Assembly: GCA_031546985.1 (NCBI GenBank)
Contig: JAVBJN010000037.1
Span: 1-64,000 of the forward strand
DNA: 64,000 nt
Origin: JAVBJN01 sp031546985
GTDB taxonomy: Bacteria; Bacteroidota; Bacteroidia; Chitinophagales; Chitinophagaceae
Direction of reading: 5' to 3'
A model generated the notes under the pieces. That model searched no databases, had not been told where the DNA came from, and worked only from the letters and a program-made list of their open reading frames with translations. The translations under genes and the position numbers were made by a program. This document shows, piece after piece, positions 46,601-54,016 of the stretch; position 1 is the first letter of the stretch, and each line of letters opens with the position of its first letter.

Positions 46601-46629
46601 TGATCACCATAAAATACACCACGAAGTAA
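40663..46629 (+). CDS. Tc toxin TcA subunit (pore and translocation channel)
   Basis: A 1988-residue protein. The N-terminal VRP1/SpvA-like region (about 20-330; YSLYGPGAYFLNLIYV) leads into a long helical shell. A neuraminidase-like/receptor-binding beta region begins near 930 (YYKRPNDGKFIIAILAK), and a WYRYIFNPFTG motif near 1360. The pore-forming coiled coil carries ESLDENEKAMNLQVAA (about 1630) and GATIAHLVPTIFGF. The TcA/TcB-binding domain is at the C-terminus. It should form a pentamer that docks the TcB-TcC cocoon and injects cargo into a target cell. No signal peptide, as is usual. Confidence 0.93.
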   Translation: MANQAFRTPLSYISLFPETEFNNIGEAYSLYGPGAYFLNLIYVVTDASKIAPANAALSLLKRRPDIALLQLNAANTNETYPYLQGVINTLLNYLVPPAGNVYNNWITIPQQHAVWQSAAAGTNSFIPYNRPARSINTDLNALGVSFSELAYRFSSDGASSNVWVYTELGLTASDVALLCKPDTGLDKWIGADGKTPITPELVMMSTGLDEKQLLDLIYNGFAPGDTENLNKLFINYSTTGTPPLQFIPQSSKTDKAVFQNMSVERLQRIRVFLLLAAKTGWDFTVLNTVLFKTGINGFTTADVNKQLRPLMKFHFVARILHKQLQDVLPMRTMTNRNAYYDNRKQPGSKTPPTPQNKATQYELMNTLHLLAAIKPAVAKGIETNAYPNTISQLVHAADGLNINVSQLKSYLDIQNIATLDLDNLYSLCLLQTELTDAGSSLAEYIPVVIEAHFSAAKFAAFDQWYAQLSQTLQQVINTYTLDPGHMPEQLPELVFKQWVHELSVFWSVNEDITYKLFAGYVSESGRPNYSSINAIFTSAAGLSTTKNFLEAWLPYVLAASRLKVTPEIVFVYSGKLSLLNANNILPPAYQDDYLLQLLHFQEVYTQIIPEKRLPFLTVMELPALTVNIMAAKMPMVTSWSANEIQFLITQWNIDKNAVGWECLTVLHKLADCFRISTKTTLMISTLSSYLDAVMNTNFAQFASIAADFEAYLETITQQNPALKAAYNVQRQAFLEQDRDILVPIALWTLNTLYADINGWDHVSDYFLNDVSASGVLTIAPVREATDVVQSYLLRCRNGLENVATDRLQTITDAMWTWIGNFRIWEAEQKLQEYPQNYFQIDNRDDASAIFNNFKGRLQQLDINEGVAAEAIQYYIDEWLKLTDKTLVDSIYYKRPNDGKFIIAILAKSNVEDQRYYYLEAEHTNNGFANFTPWQDIGIRIPSAKASMVFAFNRYFIFWSELSTKTDIDPSSEKNLKYNLHSASIKYISQDTRGNWQQPQVWDSFPFYLVSEDPNSKLKNWLYTNKAQASMQQLLAADKPFWKKPVALSIDGSLYVFLSPLIPLGLAVDDGFNEGGIVVSDAFIDTCMQIKNGYRGGSPLWLSPRTMDINGIISDRVAPLKIKNSATEYLFPWAEDGSVSGLVSLPQYSVFDVLKTSVSDYYQASSLQGATDVLNTRPANLIAGTEDSKNNRPNNAANLQPWAIQDIQAIRGMQAAFVITDIGSFLISGTGGGTPLVFGIDSNNTIGIDNSFKTSNYKMEDINNLFPQFYDQYFRYHGLDSALNDTVQSTPLSTDSQYDYKTYQTAPIVALPLNTNATQALFTGAYSLYAKELFFYVPGLIAQQLRSNLWNEEAAKWYRYIFNPFTGSATQQHAWKFYPFFSSGYNTYLSEKKWITEQYILNILEWGDNAFRQETWESLSVATQLYFEATDLLGQAPDILDRNLAFSKQDRSANTIPAIKIADFFGWPTDEVLHGFWLRVEDRLYKLRNGLNIDGQAQLPSEYGSPLDPGRVKLALQNNGINPYDDSSLKTRNTVYRFRELLPVTESVIDMTVQLGNQLLNVLQQRDNEQLQLLQATHQLNMENFIVQNFQSQIDEAQAEAAAIQASLTQAQQQQTHYRNLALKGLLGAEVESLDENEKAMNLQVAAAALREGATIAHLVPTIFGFADGGFQPGSAIDSAAQMLSETSSVVQMRSSIMGTKASYARREEDWVFMDATTAYTIAQLTESLTAANKRMLMAQVALLQHELSVTQSREIQSYLSNKFTNTDLYSWMSGQLSGLYFKVYQLALGALHRLQTAYTYELDDQNNFIPSNSWDSLRKGLLAGETLKLAVSRMRDAYMNNNKRRQEAENILSLKQLDAAAFLQFQQSGTLNFKLFTTNFGKQADAIVRIHAVSVSIPAVISPYEVFNGTLKNNGVNEQITISRGIDDMGVFADGMYDGRYLPFEGLTIPANAQSGDAGNADWLLIIPDTNLSKRISDVVITIKYTTK

Positions 46630-46682
46630 TTGCAAGAAATAAAACCAAACAAACATATTTTTAACCTTTTTTATACATAAAT

Positions 46683-47240
46683 ATGGAAAGTAATCCAAAT
46701 AAACCCATCCAGGAAACGGCACCAATAATGCCTTTAAGTGCAGCGCTGCCTGTTAATGTGCCGGTAGGCGCCGTAATGATGTATGCCGGAAAAGCAGAAA
46801 ATACCTGGCTCGAATCGCAGGGCTGGATGATCTGCGACGGACGCGCGCTGAGTATGACCGATGACAATTATGCATCGCTCTACAAAACCATTCAGAATGC
46901 CTTTGGCGCTACTGCCGATAAATTCTACATTCCCGATTGCAGGGGAATGTTTGTAAGGGGTGTAGACATGGGCCGCCACCAGGACCCTAACAGTTCGCAA
47001 CGCACGCCACAGCAACCCAATGGCAACAGTGGCGATGCCGTAGGCTCTGTTCAGAAAGATGAATTCAGAGCGCATACCCACCAACTTCGTAAATGGTACC
47101 GCAGTTTTCAGGGCCAGGATGCCAACGACAAGCCTTATGATGACCAAGGTCAGGATTGGGGAAATACAGAAGCCAGCGGTGGTAGTGAAACCCGCCCGGT
47201 AAACGTTTACCTCTATTACATTATCAAATTCAGAGCGTAA
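46683..47240 (+). CDS. Phage tail-collar domain protein of the Tc locus
   Basis: A 185-residue protein with a tail-collar domain: VPVGAVMMYAG, ENTWLESQGWMICDGRAL, YASLYKTIQNAFG and FYIPDCRGMFVRGVD. It ends in an insertion-rich tip with RAHTHQL and ETRPVNVYLYYIIKF. Related proteins are the MdpB-type microcystin-dependent proteins and tail-fibre tips. It is 53 bp after tcA and is closed by the same terminator, so it is probably co-expressed. A receptor-binding or assembly role with the Tc toxin is inference. Confidence 0.85.
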   Translation: MESNPNKPIQETAPIMPLSAALPVNVPVGAVMMYAGKAENTWLESQGWMICDGRALSMTDDNYASLYKTIQNAFGATADKFYIPDCRGMFVRGVDMGRHQDPNSSQRTPQQPNGNSGDAVGSVQKDEFRAHTHQLRKWYRSFQGQDANDKPYDDQGQDWGNTEASGGSETRPVNVYLYYIIKFRA

Positions 47241-47252
47241 CACCTCTTAAAA

Positions 47253-47286
47253 ACAAAAGCTGCGATTTCCGCAGCTTTTGTTTTTT
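47253..47286. terminator. Terminator closing the Tc locus
   Basis: A 12-bp perfect stem, ACAAAAGCTGCG/CGCAGCTTTTGT (47253-47264 with 47270-47281), is followed by a T-run. The A-rich left arm makes it bidirectional; it overlaps the end of the converging mscS-like gene. Confidence 0.85.
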
Positions 47287-48127
47287 ACTTCTGAACAATA
47301 ATCCGGTGCGGCACAGGGCCTGCAATTCCATTTTTATCAAATGCTTCCTTTACCAATTCCTGTGTGCTAAAAAATACATTCCAGTAATTCTCCGGAGCGG
47401 TATAAGGCCGCAAAGCCAGTGTGATCATACCATCTGCTATTTTCAAAACATTGGCCTCCGGCGCAGGCGCACTCAGCACTTTATCGTTTTGCATCATAGC
47501 AGCAATAGCTACAGCCTTTGCTTTAGCTATATCGGTATCCGGTGCTATGGCCATGGTAATATCTACACGTAAAAAACCGGTGGCATTATAATTTACAATT
47601 ACACCGGTAGACAGTGGCCCATTGGGCAAAATAACCGTTTTGTGCTCTGCCGATACCAGCACCGTATTAAACACGCCTTGCTCCGTTACCTTGCCGGTTT
47701 GCCCCTGTGCTTCAATCATATCGCCTACCTTAAAAGGCTTAAAGATCAGCATCATTACACCACCGGCAAAGTTGCCCAGCGATCCGTTCAATGCAGAACC
47801 GATAGCCACACCAGCCCCCACCAGCAAGGCGCCGAAAGCGGTTGTATCCACACCAAGTATGCCTGCAATGGAAATGAGCAGTACCACCAGCACTACCACT
47901 CGTATGGCAGAGAGCAGAAAAGTTTGCAACGAGGCATCGTAATGCCGCCTGGTAAATACGTTGCGCAGCATACTGGTTACTTTCCCTATAAGCCACGAAC
48001 CAATAATGTAAAATAAAATGGCGCCCACAATTTTAGGCGCATAACCTATAGCCCAGTCTTTAATGGCCGAAATGCCTGAAATAGATTGCTGGGTAAGACT
48101 TTCGATCTGAAGAAGAGAAATGAACAT
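47285..48127 (-). CDS. MscS-family small-conductance mechanosensitive channel
   Basis: The start is set at MFISLLQIES (48127). The longer frame to 48208 adds a non-conserved Cys-rich stretch. About 280 residues: three TM helices, TM3 with the Gly/Ala-rich pore helix GALLVGAGVAIGSALNGSLGNFAGG, then the MscS beta domain (FKVGDMIEAQGQTGKVTEQGVFNTVL, VILPNGPLSTGVIVNY). It releases solutes on hypo-osmotic shock. Monocistronic. Confidence 0.92.
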   Translation of the reverse strand: MFISLLQIESLTQQSISGISAIKDWAIGYAPKIVGAILFYIIGSWLIGKVTSMLRNVFTRRHYDASLQTFLLSAIRVVVLVVLLISIAGILGVDTTAFGALLVGAGVAIGSALNGSLGNFAGGVMMLIFKPFKVGDMIEAQGQTGKVTEQGVFNTVLVSAEHKTVILPNGPLSTGVIVNYNATGFLRVDITMAIAPDTDIAKAKAVAIAAMMQNDKVLSAPAPEANVLKIADGMITLALRPYTAPENYWNVFFSTQELVKEAFDKNGIAGPVPHRIIVQK

Positions 48128-48414
48128 AGCTGAATTTGGGTTTGTGAAAAAACATTTATGGCACAATATTACCTCCTGCAAAAAGCCTAAATCACCCCCA
48201 TGAGACATATTTTAGGCCCGATTAAACAAACCCTGAAAAATTACCAACAAACCCAAGACATAAAAATCAGCTTAAATTCATAAAAACAAACATTAGTTAT
48301 TACATTTAGAATGTCAAATACATACCATACACCGGAGTTATCGTGCGCTAACTTATTTAATGCTGCTGAGCAGTCTTGTATACCGTATTCCGTAGTACTT
48401 AAATCATTACTACC

Positions 48415-50343
48415 ATGAAAAGAATTTTCTTCTTATTGCTGTTGTGTATGATTCAACCGGCCAGTTACTCGCAAATAACCACACCCCAAAAGGTATATTA
48501 CCTCTGTAAGGTATGGGGCTACCTCAAATACCACCATCCCAACAACTGTAATATAGGCTGGAACAAACTGTTTATCGAAAAAGCAGATAGTATTGTGAAC
48601 AGCACCACCGACCAGGAATTTAACGGTATCCTGTACAATATGTGCCTGCAAACCGGTATTACTTCCCCACCCGCCACGCCTGCCATCAATATAGCCGATA
48701 GTGCTAAAAACTACCATACAGACTGGTTTAATGATGCGCCGCTGGCCCCAAACGTGCGCAACTTTCTTGATTCGGTGCAGGCGCACAGGGTTGCGCAGGT
48801 TAACAATTGCATGGTAAAGCTTAATGATTACGGTGATTCCGATTTTATATCCTACCTCGATTTCAGGAACGATTCGATTACCAACATTCCCAATTATTCT
48901 AACGCTAATGCAGCGCATCGCCTGCTGGTATACGCTTATTACTGGAATGCGATCAACTACTTCTTTTCCCAGATCGACATTGCCGATCATCCCTGGGATT
49001 CTACTTTGGTGCACTTTGTACCGGATATACTCAATGCCAATAACGACAGTACTTTTCACCTGGCTATGGCCAGGGTGGTATCGCGCATCGATGATTCGCA
49101 CGGGTCATTCGTGAGCTTACCCTATATTAAACACCTCACCGGCGTTAATCTGCAAACGGAAGCCATCTATTATTCCAGGTTAAAGATTGAACGGATAGAA
49201 AACAAGAATGTAGTGGTAGCTTCCGGCGAAACCAATATTAACCGTGGCGATATCATAACCAGGATAGATGGCATGGATGCCGACAGTTTTTTTATGCAGT
49301 GGGCGCCATTAATGGCGGTAAGCAACCAGGCGGTTTTGTACCGCAACTGTTACAGCTGGCTCATACAGGCACCTTATAATAACGGGCACACACTTGAACT
49401 TACAGATGCCAGCAACACCACCCAACAAATCACTTTACCTGCAAGCACTACCGCTGCCAGCTATACAACCTGGCGTAGTGCCAACGATACGCTTCCGGAG
49501 TGGATGATTACCGATTGCGGTTATGGTTATGTAAACATGGGCAAACTAACCCAGGGCAGTGTATACAGCATGTATTACGATCTTGAGCACACACCGGGTA
49601 TTGTTTTTGATCTGCGCAATTACCCCCGGGCTAGCTTATGGCCGCTAAAACCATTATTGTTCCCGGAGCCTAATATCACCGCACATATTTTATATCCCAA
49701 TCTTTCCTACCCGGGCTACTATACCATTGGTAATGATCTGAATAATTTTGGCAACTGGTACAATAGTTCCCCCTACCAGGGCAAGATCATCATACTGGTA
49801 AACGAAGCCACGCAAAGCCAGGCCGAATATACTGCACAGGCATTGCGCACACATCCCAATGCCACCATAATGGGTAGCCAGACGGCAGGGGCAGATGGCG
49901 ACATTGTGTACCTAACACTCCCATCGGGATTAACGACTTATTGGAGCGGCCTGGGCTGGTACCAGGCAGACTGGACTAACCCACAAAGGGCTGGTGTACG
50001 TGTAGATTCCATTGTTCGTCCCACCATTAGCAGCATTCGCAATGGAGAAGACCTGTTGTTGAAAAAGGCGCTTACCTGCCCCCTTACTGTAACGGAAACG
50101 ATCACAAAACACACCGCGTTTTCGGTGGGTCAGCAAGCACGCCAATTATACATTAACAGTACAGATCAGAACCAGCCTTATGTAATTGAGGTGTTTAATA
50201 TGCTGGGCCAGCGGATGCTGCACCAGGACAATAACCAAAACAGATCGGAGGTATCGCTGAGCCACTGCGCCGCCGGCACATACATTGTAAGCATTACCGG
50301 TGGTAAACACCCGCCTGTGCAAACCAAAATCCTGTTGCGGTAA
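48415..50343 (+). CDS. Secreted S41-family peptidase with T9SS sorting domain
   Basis: A 642-residue protein with a signal peptide (ends ASYSQ). A tail-specific-protease-like fold has a PDZ-like insert (NRGDIITRIDGMDADSF, about 275-295). The catalytic Ser is probably in NEATQSQAEYTAQAL and the Lys region in GSQTAGADGD. The C-terminal 75 residues (YVIEVFNMLGQRML to VQTKILLR) form a type A T9SS sorting domain, so it is probably exported across the outer membrane. Substrate unknown. Confidence 0.87.
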   Translation: MKRIFFLLLLCMIQPASYSQITTPQKVYYLCKVWGYLKYHHPNNCNIGWNKLFIEKADSIVNSTTDQEFNGILYNMCLQTGITSPPATPAINIADSAKNYHTDWFNDAPLAPNVRNFLDSVQAHRVAQVNNCMVKLNDYGDSDFISYLDFRNDSITNIPNYSNANAAHRLLVYAYYWNAINYFFSQIDIADHPWDSTLVHFVPDILNANNDSTFHLAMARVVSRIDDSHGSFVSLPYIKHLTGVNLQTEAIYYSRLKIERIENKNVVVASGETNINRGDIITRIDGMDADSFFMQWAPLMAVSNQAVLYRNCYSWLIQAPYNNGHTLELTDASNTTQQITLPASTTAASYTTWRSANDTLPEWMITDCGYGYVNMGKLTQGSVYSMYYDLEHTPGIVFDLRNYPRASLWPLKPLLFPEPNITAHILYPNLSYPGYYTIGNDLNNFGNWYNSSPYQGKIIILVNEATQSQAEYTAQALRTHPNATIMGSQTAGADGDIVYLTLPSGLTTYWSGLGWYQADWTNPQRAGVRVDSIVRPTISSIRNGEDLLLKKALTCPLTVTETITKHTAFSVGQQARQLYINSTDQNQPYVIEVFNMLGQRMLHQDNNQNRSEVSLSHCAAGTYIVSITGGKHPPVQTKILLR

Positions 50344-50385
50344 TGGTAAGGGCATCGTACAGGAGCTCTTTTACTTTACCGGGTA

Positions 50386-51756
50386 TTATGCCTTAGGCTC
50401 TGCCGGCACATCCTTCCTGGGCTTTTCTTTATCCAGCCGCATGGCTTGCACAATTTGCTCCAGCGCGTTCTGCTTATCGTTTTCATCCCAGTAACCGGTA
50501 TGCCCGCCAGGATATATCCAGAGCGACTTGCGTGGAATTGCAATATCTCTGATACCCGATCCAAAAACCCTGCGCATATCGCCACCCACAAAATCGGAGG
50601 TATAGTGAATATTGGTCCAGCGGGTAACGGCAAACATAGCGCCATAGTTGAGCAACTTAATGGTACGGGGCATGTCCTTAACCTTGTACTGTACATTTTT
50701 ATAAAAGTCTTTGCCCCTTATATCCTTAACCGGCGGGCATACCGGAAGCTCCCTTTGCGTTTTAAGTGCTGCAACCGGCACATTCGTTACCATAAAATAA
50801 TCCAATGCATTAAGCGCAGCGCCCAGTGTAATAAAATCGGTAACCAACCATTTATTGCCCAGTTTGCGCTGCTCCTTCCAGCAATCGTGCTGCAATTGCT
50901 GAAAAGCATCTATCCCATCTTCTCCAATTTCCTTTTCTGCATTTATGCATTTGTTCATCTCCTCCACATAATCCTGGCTTACAGTAAGCGGGCTGTTATG
51001 ACTCTCGCTATACCCGGCCCAAAGCAAGCGCAGCAGGTCATATGCCACTACACTACCCAGGCTATGTGCTACAATAACAATACGGTCTACTTTTTCATGC
51101 GCGGCCAACTCATGCAGTTTTTTCAAAAATTTGATGCCTTGCTGCCTTATGTTGCTTCGCTCAGCAATGTTATCGGGGCTGGGAGTAAAATAACGTGCCG
51201 CATCGCCGGCAGTGTTTAAAAACAAACTTTTAGCAAAGGTACCAAGCAACGAGAGTACAACCGGCGTTAACGCCAAAGACAATACCGGTGCAGCCCATTG
51301 TTTCCACACCGGCCAGCTTTGCCGCCACGACACTACTATAGCCACTATACCTACTACCACCAAAGCGCCCCATACGGTGTACCACAGTTTTTTTAAATGC
51401 GCAGGAATGCGTTTTACCCAGGTAAACATTAGCCGGTGCATCCATCCCGCCATGTGTCCGAAATTTGTACCCCGCATATTATGCGCCCAGTAAAACTCAT
51501 AGAAATCGGTGCTTACACGGCTCGAAGTGCTGCTCATGCTAAGCCGGATGGTTTCGTAAATGTCTCCAATGCTATCGGGCTTACTCCAAACCGCAATACT
51601 CTGCCCGTCTATCCTTTTACCCAAAACAGATTTTATGCCATTCACAAAATTCCGGAGCGTATCGGTGGGTCGCTGCTCACCCATACCATGAATGACTACT
51701 ACCGCCTGCCGCTCTATCTTTACGTTTTCATCGGTTACAGGTTTTTCCTCCGCCAT
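50386..51756 (-). CDS. Membrane-associated alpha/beta-hydrolase-like protein
   Basis: The start is set at MAEEKPVT (51756), 18 codons inside the longest frame. About 456 residues. An N-terminal VVVIHGMGEQRPTDTL strand-turn (oxyanion region) and VIVAHSLGSVVAYDLL (GxSxG-type nucleophile elbow, AHSLG) are separated by two hydrophobic helices (about 130-185) that should anchor it. GGHTGYWDE near the C-terminus may hold the catalytic His. Lipase/esterase-type activity is likely; substrate unknown. Confidence 0.7.
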   Translation of the reverse strand: MAEEKPVTDENVKIERQAVVVIHGMGEQRPTDTLRNFVNGIKSVLGKRIDGQSIAVWSKPDSIGDIYETIRLSMSSTSSRVSTDFYEFYWAHNMRGTNFGHMAGWMHRLMFTWVKRIPAHLKKLWYTVWGALVVVGIVAIVVSWRQSWPVWKQWAAPVLSLALTPVVLSLLGTFAKSLFLNTAGDAARYFTPSPDNIAERSNIRQQGIKFLKKLHELAAHEKVDRIVIVAHSLGSVVAYDLLRLLWAGYSESHNSPLTVSQDYVEEMNKCINAEKEIGEDGIDAFQQLQHDCWKEQRKLGNKWLVTDFITLGAALNALDYFMVTNVPVAALKTQRELPVCPPVKDIRGKDFYKNVQYKVKDMPRTIKLLNYGAMFAVTRWTNIHYTSDFVGGDMRRVFGSGIRDIAIPRKSLWIYPGGHTGYWDENDKQNALEQIVQAMRLDKEKPRKDVPAEPKA

Positions 51757-51903
51757 AGCTTTGCTTTTTACTATAAGAAATATATAAATTAATCGCCAAT
51801 TAATATGCAAAAATTAAGCGGTGGGTTTAAGCACCTAACGCTACCCGTTTTTCATATTCGCAAAATTGAGTAGCTTAACGCCTGCTACCAAATCGTAACC
51901 ATT

Positions 51904-53511
51904 GTGCACCATCATTTGCTGCTTATCCTGGGCCTGCTGTTTATCGTATTTATGCTGGTAATGCTGGCGCAGCGCATCCGTATAGCCTATCCTATTTTCC
52001 TGGTACTGGCCGGGCTGGGCATCAGTTTTATACCAGGCCTGCCCAAAGTGCGTATGGACCCTGAGCTTATTCTCATGGTGTTTCTGCCGCCGCTGTTGTA
52101 TGAAGCCGCCTGGTATACCTCGTGGCACGATTTCTGGAAATGGCGCCGCATTATAGCCATGCTGGCCTTTGGATTGGTATTTTTTACCGCCACTATTGTA
52201 GCTTATACTTCTGTAGCCATTATTCCCGGCTTTACGCTGGCGTTCGGTTTTTTGCTGGGTGGTATTGTATCGCCGCCCGATGCTGTTGCCGCAGCTACAG
52301 TGCTAAAAGGCATTAAAATTCCCAAACGTATTCCTATCATTCTCGAAGGTGAGAGTCTTATTAACGATGCCTCTTCGCTTATCGTTTTCCGGTTTGCACT
52401 GGCAGCTATACTATCTGGCACTTTTTCTACCCACGAGGCCATAGGCAGTTTCTTTCTTGTGGCAGGTATGGGCATTGTAATAGGACTGGCAGTAGCCAAT
52501 GTGATGTATGTGGTGCACCGTTTTTTGCCCACTACCCCGGCAATGGATGCAGCCCTTACCGTGATGACACCTTACATCATGTACCTGGCGGCAGAGCAGT
52601 TTCATTTTTCGGGCGTAATGGCTGTGGTGAGCGGCGGTTTGTTTCTCTCTTACCGCTCGCACGAAATATTTCGCAACGGGGCTACCCGCGTCAATATGCT
52701 GGGGGTGTGGACTACCCTCATCTTTGTGCTAAACGCTATTGTATTTATTCTCATTGGACTGGAACTGCCCGAGATTATAGAAGGCCTGGGCAACTACTCG
52801 CTTTGGGATGCTATCCGGTATGGGTTAATCATTAGCGGGCTTACCATTGTCATCCGTTTTTTATGGGTGTTTCCTATCGGGCATTTTGTAAGAATGTTTA
52901 GTCCGCAGATACGCAAAGAGCCTGATCCGGGTTGGAAAAGTCCGCTCATCGTAAGCTGGGCGGGCATGCGTGGCGTAGTCTCACTGGCTACCGCCTTATC
53001 CATACCTATGTTGCTGGATGATGGTACGGCTTTCCCATTGCGCAACCTTATTTTGTTTATAACGTTTACCGTTATTTTCGTGACCCTCGTATTTCAGGGA
53101 CTTACGCTGCCGCTTATTGTGCGCCTGATAGGCATTGAGGAGATAGACAATATTACACCTCCGGCAGAGCAACAGGCAGGCATACGCCTTAAATTGAACC
53201 AGGCTGCGCTCAAACGCTTGCGCAAAGCATACAGCCATGATATTGAAGAAAATGAGCTGGTAGGCTTTTACCGCGACAGCCTGCAACACGATATTAACAA
53301 CACCCGCCTGCAACTGGACGCGCTGGAATGCGATGCTACCCAATTGGAAGAGATAGAACGCTACCACCACATTCTGCGCGATGTATACCAGACCCAACGG
53401 CAGGAGCTGTTCCGACTGCGCCAGGAAAATGCTTTCCAGGATGAGGAGATCCGTAAAATGGAGGTTCAGCTCGACCTGGATGAGCTGAAGATAACCCCGG
53501 CAGGGCATTAG
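51904..53511 (+). CDS. CPA1-family Na+/H+ antiporter
   Basis: A 535-residue protein starting with GTG at 51904. About 12 TM helices. The antiporter motifs GGIVSPPDAVAAATVL (about 115-130) and LEGESLINDASSLIVFR (about 150-166, with the ion-binding Asp) are clear. The cytosolic C-terminal 135 residues are helical with coiled-coil character (QTQRQELFRLRQENAFQDEEIRKM in part). It exchanges Na+ for H+ at the inner membrane. Monocistronic. Confidence 0.92.
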   Translation: MHHHLLLILGLLFIVFMLVMLAQRIRIAYPIFLVLAGLGISFIPGLPKVRMDPELILMVFLPPLLYEAAWYTSWHDFWKWRRIIAMLAFGLVFFTATIVAYTSVAIIPGFTLAFGFLLGGIVSPPDAVAAATVLKGIKIPKRIPIILEGESLINDASSLIVFRFALAAILSGTFSTHEAIGSFFLVAGMGIVIGLAVANVMYVVHRFLPTTPAMDAALTVMTPYIMYLAAEQFHFSGVMAVVSGGLFLSYRSHEIFRNGATRVNMLGVWTTLIFVLNAIVFILIGLELPEIIEGLGNYSLWDAIRYGLIISGLTIVIRFLWVFPIGHFVRMFSPQIRKEPDPGWKSPLIVSWAGMRGVVSLATALSIPMLLDDGTAFPLRNLILFITFTVIFVTLVFQGLTLPLIVRLIGIEEIDNITPPAEQQAGIRLKLNQAALKRLRKAYSHDIEENELVGFYRDSLQHDINNTRLQLDALECDATQLEEIERYHHILRDVYQTQRQELFRLRQENAFQDEEIRKMEVQLDLDELKITPAGH

Positions 53512-53580
53512 GATGATGGCGATACAGCGGAAAATACGGTTTCGCACAAAGGCGCAAAAGAAGCGAGGATGCGGCGAGTG

Positions 53581-53935
53581 AGGCTCACGGCAGCCTGCCC
53601 CGCCTATGCGGGGGCACGGCGAAAGAATGTTTGAGGGTTTCACGCAGGGGCGCAAGGAGCAATGGCGCAATGACTCAGTGCGAGAAAAGGACGCAAAGAA
53701 AAATAATTGTCATCCTGCACCCGTGTGGTACGAATGGGAAGCAGGATCTCTTAAAAATGTATTTTGGGAATCACTCACGGTGGCGCAGCAGCCTGCCCCG
53801 CCAGATGCGGGAACGCAGGGAGCAATGGTGCAATGACTCAGCGCGAGAAAAGACGCAAGGGATTACCTTTCACTTTTGACCTCTCACCTTTGACTTTTCA
53901 CCTCTTCGGTGCCTGAGCCTGTCGAAGGCCACCTC
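53581..53935 (+). repeat. Dispersed intergenic repeat R1 (inverted partner at 59100-59482)
   Basis: It contains gtttcacgcaggggcgca, caatggcgcaatgactca, aaaaataattgtcatcc and a ctgagcctgtcgaagg tail. Compared with the reverse complement of 59100-59482 I count about 14 mismatches over a 185-bp core. It includes small internal palindromes (cctgccccgcc...gcggggg). Confidence 0.85.
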
Positions 53936-53962
53936 TCACCCTTACCCTCTCACCATTTAAAC

Positions 53963-53997
53963 AAAAAAGCCGGCCTGCCCCCAACAGGCAAACCGGC
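53963..53997 (-). terminator. Terminator of the T9SS-cargo gene
   Basis: On the minus strand GCCGGTTTGCCTG pairs with CAGGC-CGGC across a TTGGGGG loop, with a small bulge, and is followed by TTTTTTG. It lies about 20 bp after the stop of the gene at 54017. Confidence 0.7.
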
Positions 53998-54016
53998 GTG
54001 TGCATTTTGGCTGATA

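Larger units (their letters stand above)
53512..54016. other. Gene-free stretch carrying a dispersed repeat
   Basis: No gene is supported. It holds repeat copy R1 (53581-53935) and the terminator at 53963-53997. Open frames inside the repeat (for example 53606-53836) mirror frames in copy R2 and are artefacts of the repeat. Confidence 0.7.

Noticed and set aside
53606..53879. Small proteins within repeat R1
   Set aside because: The same peptide pattern appears in the inverted copy R2; the frames follow repeat sequence identity and have no ribosome-binding site or family match.
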